A stretch of 9,194 bases of DNA from contig CAJXIT010000127.1 in NCBI GenBank assembly GCA_913054055.1, positions 1-9,194 on the forward strand. The letters are read 5' to 3'. The stretch is from an uncultured Thalassolituus sp. (GTDB lineage: Bacteria; Pseudomonadota; Gammaproteobacteria; Pseudomonadales; Oceanobacteraceae). This document shows positions 1 to 7,060 of the stretch, piece after piece. Under the pieces are notes generated by a model. The model was not told where the DNA came from. It was given only the letters and a program-made list of their open reading frames with translations, and did no database searches. Position 1 is the stretch's first letter. Each line of letters opens with the position of its first letter. A program made the position numbers and the translations under genes.

Positions 1-64
1 CAGTAGGCTTCTCAAAACAGCCTTGCAATAGGCCGATGAGGATTATTGGTAATAAACGCTTCAT
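1..64 (-). CDS. Putative lipoprotein, N-terminal fragment (runs off left edge)
   Basis: An ATG at 64-62 on the minus strand opens a frame that stays open to the window edge, giving 21 residues beginning MKRLLPIILIGLLQGC. This is a typical lipoprotein signal: two basic residues, a hydrophobic core, and a lipobox-like L-Q-G-C with Cys16 as the acylation site (Gln at -2 is less usual than Ala, Ser or Thr). The next residue is Phe, not Asp, so outer-membrane sorting is more likely than inner-membrane retention. A weak Shine-Dalgarno (GAG within AACGAGATATTT) precedes the ATG. The gene lies downstream of the PhoX-like gene on the same strand, 67 bp after its stop, with a terminator hairpin in between. 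The function cannot be told from 21 residues. Confidence rests on the signal peptide alone. Confidence 0.6.
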   Translation of the reverse strand, partial: MKRLLPIILIGLLQGCFEKPT

Positions 65-90
65 AAATATCTCGTTATTGTTACAAACAC

Positions 91-113
91 AAAAGGAGGC
101 TGAGTGCCTCCCT
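91..113 (-). terminator. Rho-independent terminator after the PhoX-like gene
   Basis: A perfect 6-bp inverted repeat, GGAGGC (95-100) and GCCTCC (106-111), encloses a 5-nt loop. Read on the minus strand the stem is followed directly by TTTT (94-91). A G-U and an A-U pair can extend it by two. It lies about 20 bp after the stop codon of the phosphatase gene and about 30 bp before the next start codon. On the plus strand it is followed by a T-rich but interrupted tail (CTATTTTATT), so it may act weakly in both directions. Confidence 0.75.
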
Positions 114-131
114 ATTTTATTGAGCTAAGAC

Positions 132-2006
132 TTACTTGTCTGATGGCTCATATAACCAAAGTGTGTTGTTTTCTTGGAAACCGTCTTCCCCTAAAAGAAT
201 TCGACCATCATCCATTACCACAACATTATCAGGTTGAGATAAACCGTTAACATCACAGCGCTGCGCGCCGTCTAATGATGAACGGTAAGTAGAACCCATC
301 ACAACTGGTTCAATACGATCAACATCGTAACCTGCGTTTAACTTCATACGGTATACACCACCACAATCTTTAACACGTGCAGAAAGTTGAATATCGCCAG
401 CATCATCAATCATGCCTTTATCCATGTCTGCAATTGCAAAGTAAACATAAGCATCTGTTACGGTTTCACCAGCCACTAAGTCTGTACCTTCCACCGCTTC
501 TTCAGCACGTTTTTGGTTGATGTAGATGCCTTCAAACTTGCGCCATTCAGCTGTCGCACCTTTTGCACGAGCCGCTTTACGAGATTCAAGGAAAGCAATA
601 CGATCATCCATTGCACGTTCGGCCGTTACTTTACCACCACCCGTTGCAACCGTTGGGTAGTTAGCTCCACCAGCCGCCCAAACTGCAGCATCGGCATCAG
701 TTAAGTAGCTAGTATTGCCGCCATTGTGATATTCAACGGTATCGTATTCAGCAATCCAAGTTTCAATGGTCGCTTGATCACCGCTGGCTAATTCAATCCA
801 AGTAATGTCGAACCCCGTTGTTAGAGGTTCACTGCTACCCATGTCTTGTGTTAATTTAGCTGCGTATAAAGTACCAACACTTAAATCTTCAGCTGTATCA
901 GCAACAAATTTAAATAGCACACCGTTAGTATCATCCTGTGATAAATAAACCGTTTTACGGTCAGGCATCACAATTGAATTTTCATGCTCAAAACGACCCA
1001 TAGCATAGCGCTTCACTGGAACCGGTGCCGCAGCTGTTGGATCCGTTATTTCAACAATGTAGTGATAACGATATGTATTTGGAACGTAAGAAGTTGCACC
1101 TGTTGGATCAATGTACGCGTCAAACGCATCACGATTTCCATAAGAATCGTTAGCACTTGCGTCATCCCAAAGGTGAGTTGAGTCACCGAAGTTGCCCCAC
1201 TCTTCTGATGTTAATGGCGTACCCCAAGGAGAAACAGAACCGAAGCAGTTTGCAACTGTGCCCCAGTTACCAAAATCTAACATCATGGCATCATCTACTG
1301 ACCAACCACTTTCAGATTTTGTTAATTTTAAACGGCTCATGCCACCAGGAACCGATTCCCAGTTTGTGAACAAGTAACCTTCATTTGCACCTGTTGGCAC
1401 ATAACCGTTAAAGTCAGGCCAGCCATTTGTATTCACTTCAGCTGAACCGTCTTTATCCATAATCATGCCAAGGCCATTTGGAATTGCACCTGCAAACGTA
1501 TCACCTGATTGTGCAATCACTTGGTATTCACCATATGCACTCATCACTGTTTGACGTTCTTTGTCAGACTTAGGCACAGGAGAAGAAATTAGATTTTTTG
1601 GAAGGTTATTAATATTTAAACCTTTAAGCACACCTACGGTACCTTTATTTAGTACAACACCGTCTGCATCTTCTTCAACGTTTGCATCAGATGGATGCTG
1701 TAAGTTGAAGAATAAATCACCATCTTCAGTAATGAACGCGCCAGTTACTTCAGCACCTGCCGGAACCGTTGCTAAACGTGTTAGGCCTGCCGCCATATTT
1801 GTAGATGCATCTACGCCATCAGCACCATCTTCACCGTTTGTTCCGTTAGCACCAGTTGCACCATCAACACCTGGAATACCTTGTGCGCCTTCAGTACCGT
1901 CGCGACCAGAAATACCATCGTTACCGTCATCGCTACCGCAAGCCGTTAACATCCCCAAGGTTGCAAGCATCATTGCACTTAGCAAAGGTTTACGAAGAAA
2001 TACCAT
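132..2006 (-). CDS. PhoX-family (DUF839) phosphatase-like lipoprotein with collagen-like N-terminal stalk
   Basis: A 624-residue protein, within the usual PhoX size. Residues 1-23 form a lipoprotein signal peptide with lipobox L-T-A-C (Cys23). From Gly28 to Gly64 glycine occurs at every third residue (G-X-Y), a collagen-like, Asp-rich stalk. The rest matches the PhoX/DUF839 fold: N-C (253-254) followed by S-P-W-G-T-P-L-T-S-E-E (259-269), the counterpart of the family's T-P-W-G-T-W-L-T-C-E-E block; F-E-H-E-N (339-343); S-Q-D-D-x-N-G-x-L-F-K-F (356-367); and S-Q-P-D-N...L-L-G-E-D-G (590-609). PhoX proteins are calcium- and iron-dependent phosphomonoesterases acting outside the cytoplasm. Classical PhoX is Tat-exported, whereas this one carries a Sec/Lol-type lipoprotein signal, so it is probably anchored in the outer membrane. 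The second family Cys is Ser267 here. Start chosen from GAGAGAG at 5-11 nt upstream. Phosphatase activity is inferred, not shown; the Pho-box-like array upstream supports it. Confidence 0.88.
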   Translation of the reverse strand: MVFLRKPLLSAMMLATLGMLTACGSDDGNDGISGRDGTEGAQGIPGVDGATGANGTNGEDGADGVDASTNMAAGLTRLATVPAGAEVTGAFITEDGDLFFNLQHPSDANVEEDADGVVLNKGTVGVLKGLNINNLPKNLISSPVPKSDKERQTVMSAYGEYQVIAQSGDTFAGAIPNGLGMIMDKDGSAEVNTNGWPDFNGYVPTGANEGYLFTNWESVPGGMSRLKLTKSESGWSVDDAMMLDFGNWGTVANCFGSVSPWGTPLTSEEWGNFGDSTHLWDDASANDSYGNRDAFDAYIDPTGATSYVPNTYRYHYIVEITDPTAAAPVPVKRYAMGRFEHENSIVMPDRKTVYLSQDDTNGVLFKFVADTAEDLSVGTLYAAKLTQDMGSSEPLTTGFDITWIELASGDQATIETWIAEYDTVEYHNGGNTSYLTDADAAVWAAGGANYPTVATGGGKVTAERAMDDRIAFLESRKAARAKGATAEWRKFEGIYINQKRAEEAVEGTDLVAGETVTDAYVYFAIADMDKGMIDDAGDIQLSARVKDCGGVYRMKLNAGYDVDRIEPVVMGSTYRSSLDGAQRCDVNGLSQPDNVVVMDDGRILLGEDGFQENNTLWLYEPSDK

Positions 2007-2062
2007 AATTTCTCTCTCTTTATTATGTTAGGAGTTATTTCCTGGCGCTTAAAGTAGTCGAG

Positions 2063-2106
2063 AAAAATGACAGATACATAAATGTTATGTGACGTGTCAC
2101 TTACAG
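2063..2106 (-). promoter_or_regulatory. Pho-box-like array, four 11-bp-phased units
   Basis: Read on the minus strand, heptamers begin exactly every 11 bases from 2106: CTGTAAG, ACGTCAC, CATTTAT and CTGTCAT, separated by 4-nt spacers that are mostly AT-rich. The PhoB consensus is CTGTCAT repeated with 11-bp phasing; the fourth unit is a perfect match, the first and second match 5 of 7, and the third is degenerate. Ten bases after the last heptamer comes TACTTT (2056-2051), a poor -10 placed at the spacing seen at E. coli phoA, as expected for a PhoB-activated promoter. It sits 57 bp upstream of the phosphatase start codon. Activation under phosphate limitation is inferred. Confidence 0.6.
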
Positions 2107-2251
2107 TTTTATGATATTTGTAATAATCGGTTGAATGCTGGGCTGCTAAAAAATAAATTTGTGTCCCGCTTTTATCGGCCGCAGGGGCAACCTCACACAA
2201 AATGATATTGGCAGCCAACCCATTCACCCCAAGCTTATGGAAGGGCAGCAC

Positions 2252-2280
2252 TTGAAAAACCCCATTCAAACCTATATATT
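2252..2280 (+). promoter_or_regulatory. Sigma70 promoter of the RND efflux operon
   Basis: TTGAAA (2252-2257, 5 of 6 to TTGACA) and TATATT (2275-2280, 5 of 6 to TATAAT) are separated by exactly 17 bp. Transcription would start near 2287, leaving a leader of about 115 nt before the adaptor gene's ATG at 2402. The region 2111-2251 between this promoter and the Pho array holds no convincing gene or motif. Confidence 0.6.
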
Positions 2281-2306
2281 AGCAATAACTTATATTAGAA
2301 ATTACT
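2275..2306 (+). repeat. 16-bp tandem direct repeat overlapping the pump promoter -10
   Basis: TATATTAGCAATAACT (2275-2290) is followed immediately by a second copy, TATATTAGAAATTACT (2291-2306), 14 of 16 identical. The first copy contains the -10 box; the second duplicates that hexamer. The second copy also overlaps a palindrome, ATTAG-N6-CTAAT (2294-2309). The position, from the -10 to about +20, suits a repressor operator, but no regulator gene is in the window. Confidence 0.55.
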
Positions 2307-2337
2307 AATTTAGCCTTTAGACCACCAATTGAAGCCC

Positions 2338-2350
2338 AGTGTTCTACACT
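2338..2350. promoter_or_regulatory. Small palindrome in the RND operon leader
   Basis: AGTGT-TCT-ACACT is a perfect 5-bp inverted repeat with a 3-nt centre, in the leader about 60 bp after the predicted transcription start. It could be an operator half-site pair or chance. Further on, AGGCTAG occurs twice in tandem (2380-2393), with the second copy running into the Shine-Dalgarno AGGAG (2392-2396) that sets the start of the adaptor gene. Confidence 0.25.
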
Positions 2351-2401
2351 AATCAGTAGATACAATTCAGGGCTGAAACAGGCTAGAGGCTAGGAGACAT
2401 C

Positions 2402-3487
2402 ATGACTTCATCAGTAACGCAAACCACAATGCAGGGCCTGTTATCCCTATCACTGAAACACGCTAAACAACTGGGAGCCAGCCTGATTGGTATAATGGCT
2501 CTGGCCAGCTTTAACACCGCTTCAGCTGAAACCCTGTTTACCGCCCAAAGCCAAGCCTATGCCAACTGGTATGCCCTAGAAGCGAAAATGGAAGCAGTGA
2601 ACGAAAGCACCCTAAGCGCGCAAACCAGTGGCCGCATTCAAGCCATTAACGTAGACGTAAATGATTATGTGGCGCAAGGTGACATCATCATTCAATTGCG
2701 TGACAAGCAACAACGTGCAGCGGTTGAACAAGCCCAAGCAGGCTTAACTCAAGCCAAAGCCAACAACACAGATGCCCAATCTAAATTAGAGCAAAGCAAA
2801 CCTTTATATAAACAAGGTTCGATTTCTAAAGGCCAGTTCGATACCATAAAAGCCAATAGCCAATCGGCGGCCGCTGCGGTGATCGCATCTAAAGCGTTAT
2901 TGAAGCAAGCCAAAGAACAACTTTCCTACACACAAATTCGTGCGCCTTATTCAGGCATTGTAAAAAGTCGCTTAGTGGAAGTGGGCGAAAGTGTAAACCC
3001 AGGCACCCCTTTAATGGTGGGCTTATCATTAGCTAAGTTACGTGCTGTAGCCGATATTCCACAGCGCTTTGCACCTAACATTAGTGACAAAGAAAATTTC
3101 CAAGTAGTTGTGCCCGCTACGAATGGCCAAACCAAAACCATCAAAGCTGAAAAAGTCACCGTATTCCCTTACGCCGATGCTAACAGCCACAGCTTTAAAG
3201 TACGTGTAGACATTAACGCCGAAGGCAGCAAATTATTTCCAGGCATGTGGGTAAAACTGAATGTGCCCATGGGTGAAAAAGTGGCCCTGCGTGTACCGAC
3301 CACCGCTGTGATGCAACAAAATGAATTAAGCAGTGTGTATGTAAACACCCAAAACGGTTTTAAATTACGCCAAGTGCGCGTGGGTGAAACCATTGGTGAT
3401 CAGGTGAGTATTTTAGCGGGCTTGCGCAACGGCGAAAAAATCGCCACAGACGCTTACGCACAAATGGAAAAGCAGGAGATTAAATAA
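2402..3487 (+). CDS. RND efflux periplasmic adaptor (membrane fusion protein, HlyD/AcrA type)
   Basis: A 361-residue periplasmic adaptor that would link the inner-membrane pump encoded next to it with an outer-membrane channel. It starts with a Sec signal peptide, long n-region then hydrophobic core (24-37), cleavage likely after A-S-A (42); no lipobox, so unlike AcrA it is not lipidated. The first lipoyl half (about 58-90, S-G-R-I...V-A-Q-G-D) leads into an Ala/Gln/Lys-rich coiled-coil hairpin (about 92-170), then the second lipoyl half with the family signature R-A-P-Y-S-G at 180-185 and V-E-V-G-E-S-V-N-P-G-T-P. A beta-barrel (about 210-285, ending F-P-G-M-W-V) and membrane-proximal domain follow. 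Start supported by AGGAG 5 nt upstream; Met10 is a possible alternative. The stop overlaps the pump start by one base (TAATG), so the two are translationally coupled. The substrate is unknown. Confidence 0.93.
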   Translation: MTSSVTQTTMQGLLSLSLKHAKQLGASLIGIMALASFNTASAETLFTAQSQAYANWYALEAKMEAVNESTLSAQTSGRIQAINVDVNDYVAQGDIIIQLRDKQQRAAVEQAQAGLTQAKANNTDAQSKLEQSKPLYKQGSISKGQFDTIKANSQSAAAAVIASKALLKQAKEQLSYTQIRAPYSGIVKSRLVEVGESVNPGTPLMVGLSLAKLRAVADIPQRFAPNISDKENFQVVVPATNGQTKTIKAEKVTVFPYADANSHSFKVRVDINAEGSKLFPGMWVKLNVPMGEKVALRVPTTAVMQQNELSSVYVNTQNGFKLRQVRVGETIGDQVSILAGLRNGEKIATDAYAQMEKQEIK

Positions 3488-6400
3488 TGTCTTCTACTGA
3501 AAATCACTCACCAGCAAAGCTTGGGTTCAGTGGCACCGTTGCCAAAACCTTTCAAAACAATGCCATCACCCCCCTGTTGGCCATATTAGGTTTATTACTG
3601 GGCTTTTTTGCCATTGCCGTGACACCTAAAGAAGAAGAACCACAAATTGATGTGACCTTTGCCAATGTATTTATTGCCTTTCCAGGTGCATCCGCTAAAG
3701 AAGTGGAAAGTCTCATCAGTATTCCAGCTGAACAAGTGCTCAGTGAAATTGCGGGCGTAGACGACATTTACAGCGTGAGTAAACCCGGTATGTCGGTATT
3801 AACCGTGGCGTTTGAAGTGGGCCTACCGCGCGAAGAAGTGATTTTAAATTTGTACAACCAAATTTATTCTCACGGTGACTGGTTGCCTCAACATCTGGGT
3901 GCCAGCCAGCCTTTGGTTAAACCTCAAGGGATTGATGATGTGCCCATCATGTCACTGACATTATGGTCAGATGATCATGACGTGACTCAGCAACAACTGA
4001 CACAAGTAGCACATTTATTAGAAGTAGAACTAAAACGCATTGATGGCACCCGTGATATTTATACTCAAGGTGAACACAGAAACATTGTGAATGTGAAACT
4101 GGATCCCATTCGCTTAAATGCCTACGGCATTGCCATTGATGACATTCGCAATACCTTATTAAGCAATAACATGGCTTCCCCTGCCCGTGACATTGTAAAT
4201 AACAACCAAGCCATTCAGGTGCAAGCCGGTGACTTTTTAACAAGCGCCAAAGAAATCTCACAGTTAATTGTGGGCCTAAGCCAATCATCAAACGGCATCA
4301 GCAGCCCTGTCTATTTAGCCGATGTGGCTGACATTCAATACATGGCGGATGTGCCCAGCGCGCAAGTATTTCACTACAGCAAAGAGATGAGCCAATCCAA
4401 ACCCGCTGTGACCATTGCCATTGCCAAGCAACCGGGTAAAAACGCATTTGATATTACCAGCAGCATTGAAAAACGTTTGGCCCAACTTCAAAATGTGTCT
4501 ATCCCTGATAACATTCATGTGGACGTGACCCGAAATTACGGCGATACCGCCAAGCAAAAAAGTGATCAACTGATTGCCAAGCTACTGTTTGCCACCGCAG
4601 CAGTTGTGCTTCTTGTGCTGGCCACCATGAGCTGGCGTGAAGCCGTGATCGTTGGCGGCGCCATTTTTATCACACTGGCCATCACCTTATTTGCCAGCTG
4701 GGCTTGGGGCTTTACTTTAAACCGTATTTCATTATTTGCTTTGATTTTTTCAATCGGTATTTTGGTGGATGACGCCATTGTGGTGGTGGAAAACATTCAC
4801 CGCCACCTGCACAAAAGCAAACAACATATTTTAGATGTGATTCCAAAAGCTGTAGACGAAGTGGGCGGCCCAACGATTCTGGCCACCTTCACGGTCATCG
4901 CAGCACTTATGCCAATGGCATTTGTATCAGGGCTAATGGGCCCATACATGAGCCCTATTCCAATTAACGCCAGCACTGGTATGTTAATTTCATTGGCCAT
5001 TGCGTTTATCGTGACCCCTTGGTTGTCGTATAAATTATTAAGCAAGCAATTCGACCATGATCAATCTGCTTCTGATTCAGGTGCAGAGCATAATGTAGAA
5101 ATGGATGAAAGTGCTCATAAGCATACAAAAATCTACAAACTGTTTAACCGCTTAGTGCGCCCATTAATTCAAGGTGATCACGCCAAAAAGAACCGCCTTA
5201 AAATGCTGGGATTTGTGATTGGTGTGATGCTACTTGCAGTGTCACTTCCAGTAATGAAGCTAGTGGTTTTAAAAATGCTGCCATTTGATAACAAGTCTGA
5301 ATTCCAAATTGTGGTAGACATGCCAGAAGGCACCCCAATGGAAGAAACTTTAGCGGTATTGGAAAACTTGGGAGATTATTTAAAAACCCAAAACACCGTA
5401 AAAGACTTTCAAATGTACGCTGGCATTAACGCCCCCATTAACTTTAATGGGTTAGTGCGTCAATACTACTTGCGTGAACAGCCAAACATGGGGGACATTC
5501 AAGTAAACCTTGTGGACAAATCTGAACGTGATCAGCAAAGTCATGAAATAGCTGCCGGCATGCGTGATGAACTGCAAGAAATTGGCAAGCAGTATCAAGC
5601 CAATGTGAAAGTGATCGAAGTGCCCCCTGGCCCGCCAGTGATGTCACCCATTGTGGCTGAAGTGTACGGTTCAAATTACGACAAGCAAATTGAAACCGCT
5701 AAGCAACTGCGTAACTTATATGAAAGCACAGATAACATTGTAGACATTGATGACTCCATCGAAGCCGAGCAAGAAAAATGGTTAGCCAAAATTGATCGCC
5801 AAAAAGCCGCCATCAACCAAGTACCCTATGCCAGTATCGTCAGCGCCATTGATACCGCCATTGCAGGCAGCGATGTGAGCTTTATTCATAGCTCATCACA
5901 AAAATACGCCACCCCTATTCGCTTAGAATTTTCTGAAGCCAACAAGGCTGACTGGCAATCCGTGATGCAATTAAGCGTACGTAATATGCAGGGGCAATTA
6001 ATCCCTCTGTCGGAATTAATCACCGTAGAAAAAACCGTGATTGATAAAACCATTTACCACAAAAATCTATTACCCGTGGTATTTGTGAACGCCGACATGG
6101 CCGGTGATTTAGACAGCCCACTGTACGGTTTGTTTAACATGTCATTCACCATGGACGATAACAAAGCAGCTGGCGAAGGGTTTGCACCCGAGCAATATTT
6201 TATTAGCCAGCCAGAAGTGACTAATAAACCCAGCATAAAATGGGATGGCGAATGGCAAATCACCTATGAAACGTTTCGCGACATGGGCATCGCCTACGGT
6301 GTGGGCATGATTTTAATTTACTTATTGGTGGTGGCCCAATTTAAAAGCTACCTAGTGCCACTGATCATCATGGCCCCTATTCCACTGACCATTATCGGAG

Positions 6401-6765
6401 TCATGCCGGGCCATGCGTTATTTGGCGCACAGTTCACTGCCACCAGTATGATCGGCATGATCGCCTTGGCAGGCATCATCGTACGAAACTCCATATTATT
6501 AGTAGACTTCATCAACCAAGAACTGGCCAAAGGGGTTGATCTGGTAGAAGCCGCCATCAACAGCGCCGCCGTGCGCACCAAACCCATTATGCTAACCGGT
6601 GTGGCCGCCATGACAGGTGCGTTTTTTATCTTAGACGACCCTATCTTCAATGGCCTAGCCATCAGCTTAATCTTTGGGATTTTGATCAGTACCATTTTTA
6701 CTTTGGTACTGATACCTATGCTGTATTTTGTTTATCAGAATGGATTGATTGAGAAGCAGAAATAA
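3487..6765 (+). CDS. RND multidrug-type efflux pump, inner-membrane subunit (AcrB/HAE family)
   Basis: A 1092-residue proton-driven antiporter of the AcrB superfamily, near the usual length. TM1 is about 27-47, TM2-TM6 about 366-517, TM7 about 572-593 and TM8-TM12 about 933-1087, with two large periplasmic porter/docking loops between (the second contains P-P-G-P-P-V-M-S-P-I). TM4 carries G-I-L-V-D-D-A-I-V-V-V-E-N with the paired relay aspartates Asp428/Asp429. The lysine equivalent to AcrB Lys940 is Arg1000 (I-V-R-N-S-I-L-L-V-D), while the counterparts of AcrB Arg971 and Thr978 are kept as Arg1030 and Thr1037, so the pump should be functional. The TM6-TM7 cytoplasmic linker (519-548) is rich in Asp, Glu and His. 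Start at the ATG overlapping the adaptor's TAA, with AGGAG 8 nt upstream. No outer-membrane factor is encoded nearby, so a TolC-like channel from elsewhere is needed. HAE rather than metal-exporting HME is inferred. Confidence 0.94.
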   Translation: MSSTENHSPAKLGFSGTVAKTFQNNAITPLLAILGLLLGFFAIAVTPKEEEPQIDVTFANVFIAFPGASAKEVESLISIPAEQVLSEIAGVDDIYSVSKPGMSVLTVAFEVGLPREEVILNLYNQIYSHGDWLPQHLGASQPLVKPQGIDDVPIMSLTLWSDDHDVTQQQLTQVAHLLEVELKRIDGTRDIYTQGEHRNIVNVKLDPIRLNAYGIAIDDIRNTLLSNNMASPARDIVNNNQAIQVQAGDFLTSAKEISQLIVGLSQSSNGISSPVYLADVADIQYMADVPSAQVFHYSKEMSQSKPAVTIAIAKQPGKNAFDITSSIEKRLAQLQNVSIPDNIHVDVTRNYGDTAKQKSDQLIAKLLFATAAVVLLVLATMSWREAVIVGGAIFITLAITLFASWAWGFTLNRISLFALIFSIGILVDDAIVVVENIHRHLHKSKQHILDVIPKAVDEVGGPTILATFTVIAALMPMAFVSGLMGPYMSPIPINASTGMLISLAIAFIVTPWLSYKLLSKQFDHDQSASDSGAEHNVEMDESAHKHTKIYKLFNRLVRPLIQGDHAKKNRLKMLGFVIGVMLLAVSLPVMKLVVLKMLPFDNKSEFQIVVDMPEGTPMEETLAVLENLGDYLKTQNTVKDFQMYAGINAPINFNGLVRQYYLREQPNMGDIQVNLVDKSERDQQSHEIAAGMRDELQEIGKQYQANVKVIEVPPGPPVMSPIVAEVYGSNYDKQIETAKQLRNLYESTDNIVDIDDSIEAEQEKWLAKIDRQKAAINQVPYASIVSAIDTAIAGSDVSFIHSSSQKYATPIRLEFSEANKADWQSVMQLSVRNMQGQLIPLSELITVEKTVIDKTIYHKNLLPVVFVNADMAGDLDSPLYGLFNMSFTMDDNKAAGEGFAPEQYFISQPEVTNKPSIKWDGEWQITYETFRDMGIAYGVGMILIYLLVVAQFKSYLVPLIIMAPIPLTIIGVMPGHALFGAQFTATSMIGMIALAGIIVRNSILLVDFINQELAKGVDLVEAAINSAAVRTKPIMLTGVAAMTGAFFILDDPIFNGLAISLIFGILISTIFTLVLIPMLYFVYQNGLIEKQK

Positions 6766-6782
6766 GGATATTTCACAGCATT

Positions 6783-6890
6783 TTCGTCAAACCAGAAGTG
6801 AGGTAGCTTGTCCTAAGCTTGCTTAGGGAACTATCTGGTATCCATTGATAAACTTGCCAAATGGATACCCGCATTCGCGAGTATGACGAA
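6783..6890. repeat. Palindromic intergenic element, copy A (REP/MITE-like)
   Basis: The ends are inverted repeats: TTCGTCA (6783-6789) and TGACGAA (6884-6890). Inside are four nested or consecutive hairpins: ACCAGA (6791-6796) with TCTGGT (6834-6839); CCTAAG-CTTG-CTTAGG (6812-6827); TATCCATT (6839-6846) with AATGGATA (6860-6867); and ATACCCGC (6865-6872) with GCGAGTAT (6877-6884, one C-A mismatch). On the minus strand the right half reads in one frame as V-I-L-A-N-A-G-I-H, the well-known false translation of dispersed proteobacterial palindromic repeats of the CGTCAT..CCCGCG..GCGGG..ATCCA type. No coding capacity, so it would be mobilised in trans if at all. Confidence 0.7.
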
Positions 6891-6927
6891 TATATTTACT
6901 TGATGCTGTTCAAGCCTGATAAAAATC

Positions 6928-6966
6928 GGCCAAAGGGTTGGCCTCGTACGAGCGCAGCCCCTGCGC
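6928..6966. repeat. Cluster of three adjoining perfect palindromes
   Basis: GGCCAA-AGGG-TTGGCC (6928-6943), CTCGTACGAG (6943-6952) and GCGCAG-CCC-CTGCGC (6952-6966) follow each other, sharing only their end bases. The stretch is much richer in G and C than its flanks. On the minus strand, 6984-6910 also reads as a protein-like 24-codon tail (containing G-Y-F-I-A-Q-G-L-R-S-Y-E) ending in TGA. However, the other two minus frames look equally plausible, so a structured dispersed repeat is the better explanation. A decayed 3' gene end is the alternative. Confidence 0.5.
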
Positions 6967-7010
6967 GATAAAGTAACCGCTATATTAATAGACTTCCATT
7001 CTAGCTATTC

Positions 7011-7060
7011 CGTCATACCAGAATTGAGGGACGAACTATCTGGTATCTATAAAGTGGATA
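7011..7060. repeat. Palindromic intergenic element, shortened copy B
   Basis: CGTCATACCAGA followed by TTGAGG, then GAACTATCTGGTATC, matches copy A base for base apart from a few changes and the loss of about 20 bp that carry the CCTAAG/CTTAGG hairpin. ATACCAGA (7015-7022) pairs perfectly with TCTGGTAT (7039-7046), and TATCTA (7044-7049) pairs with TGGATA (7055-7060, one G-U). The right-hand hairpin and terminal TGACGAA of copy A are missing. Confidence 0.65.

Noticed and set aside
1561..2031. 156-residue plus-strand ORF rich in Ser and Pro
   Set aside because: It is the antisense of the collagen-like repeat; Pro/Ser richness is the expected mirror of Gly-X-Y codons.
1979..2269. 96-residue minus-strand ORF overlapping the start of the phosphatase gene
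   Set aside because: It runs through the Pho-box array and promoter, overlaps the true start in another frame and has no recognisable domain; the other frames of 2150-2260 look just as protein-like.
3947..4291. 114-residue minus-strand ORF inside the pump gene
   Set aside because: Antisense shadow of conserved RND coding sequence, with unusual Cys/His composition.
6348..6695. 115-residue minus-strand ORF inside the pump gene
   Set aside because: Antisense of TM9-TM12 coding sequence; low-complexity Met/Ile/Ala composition from the reverse of membrane helices.
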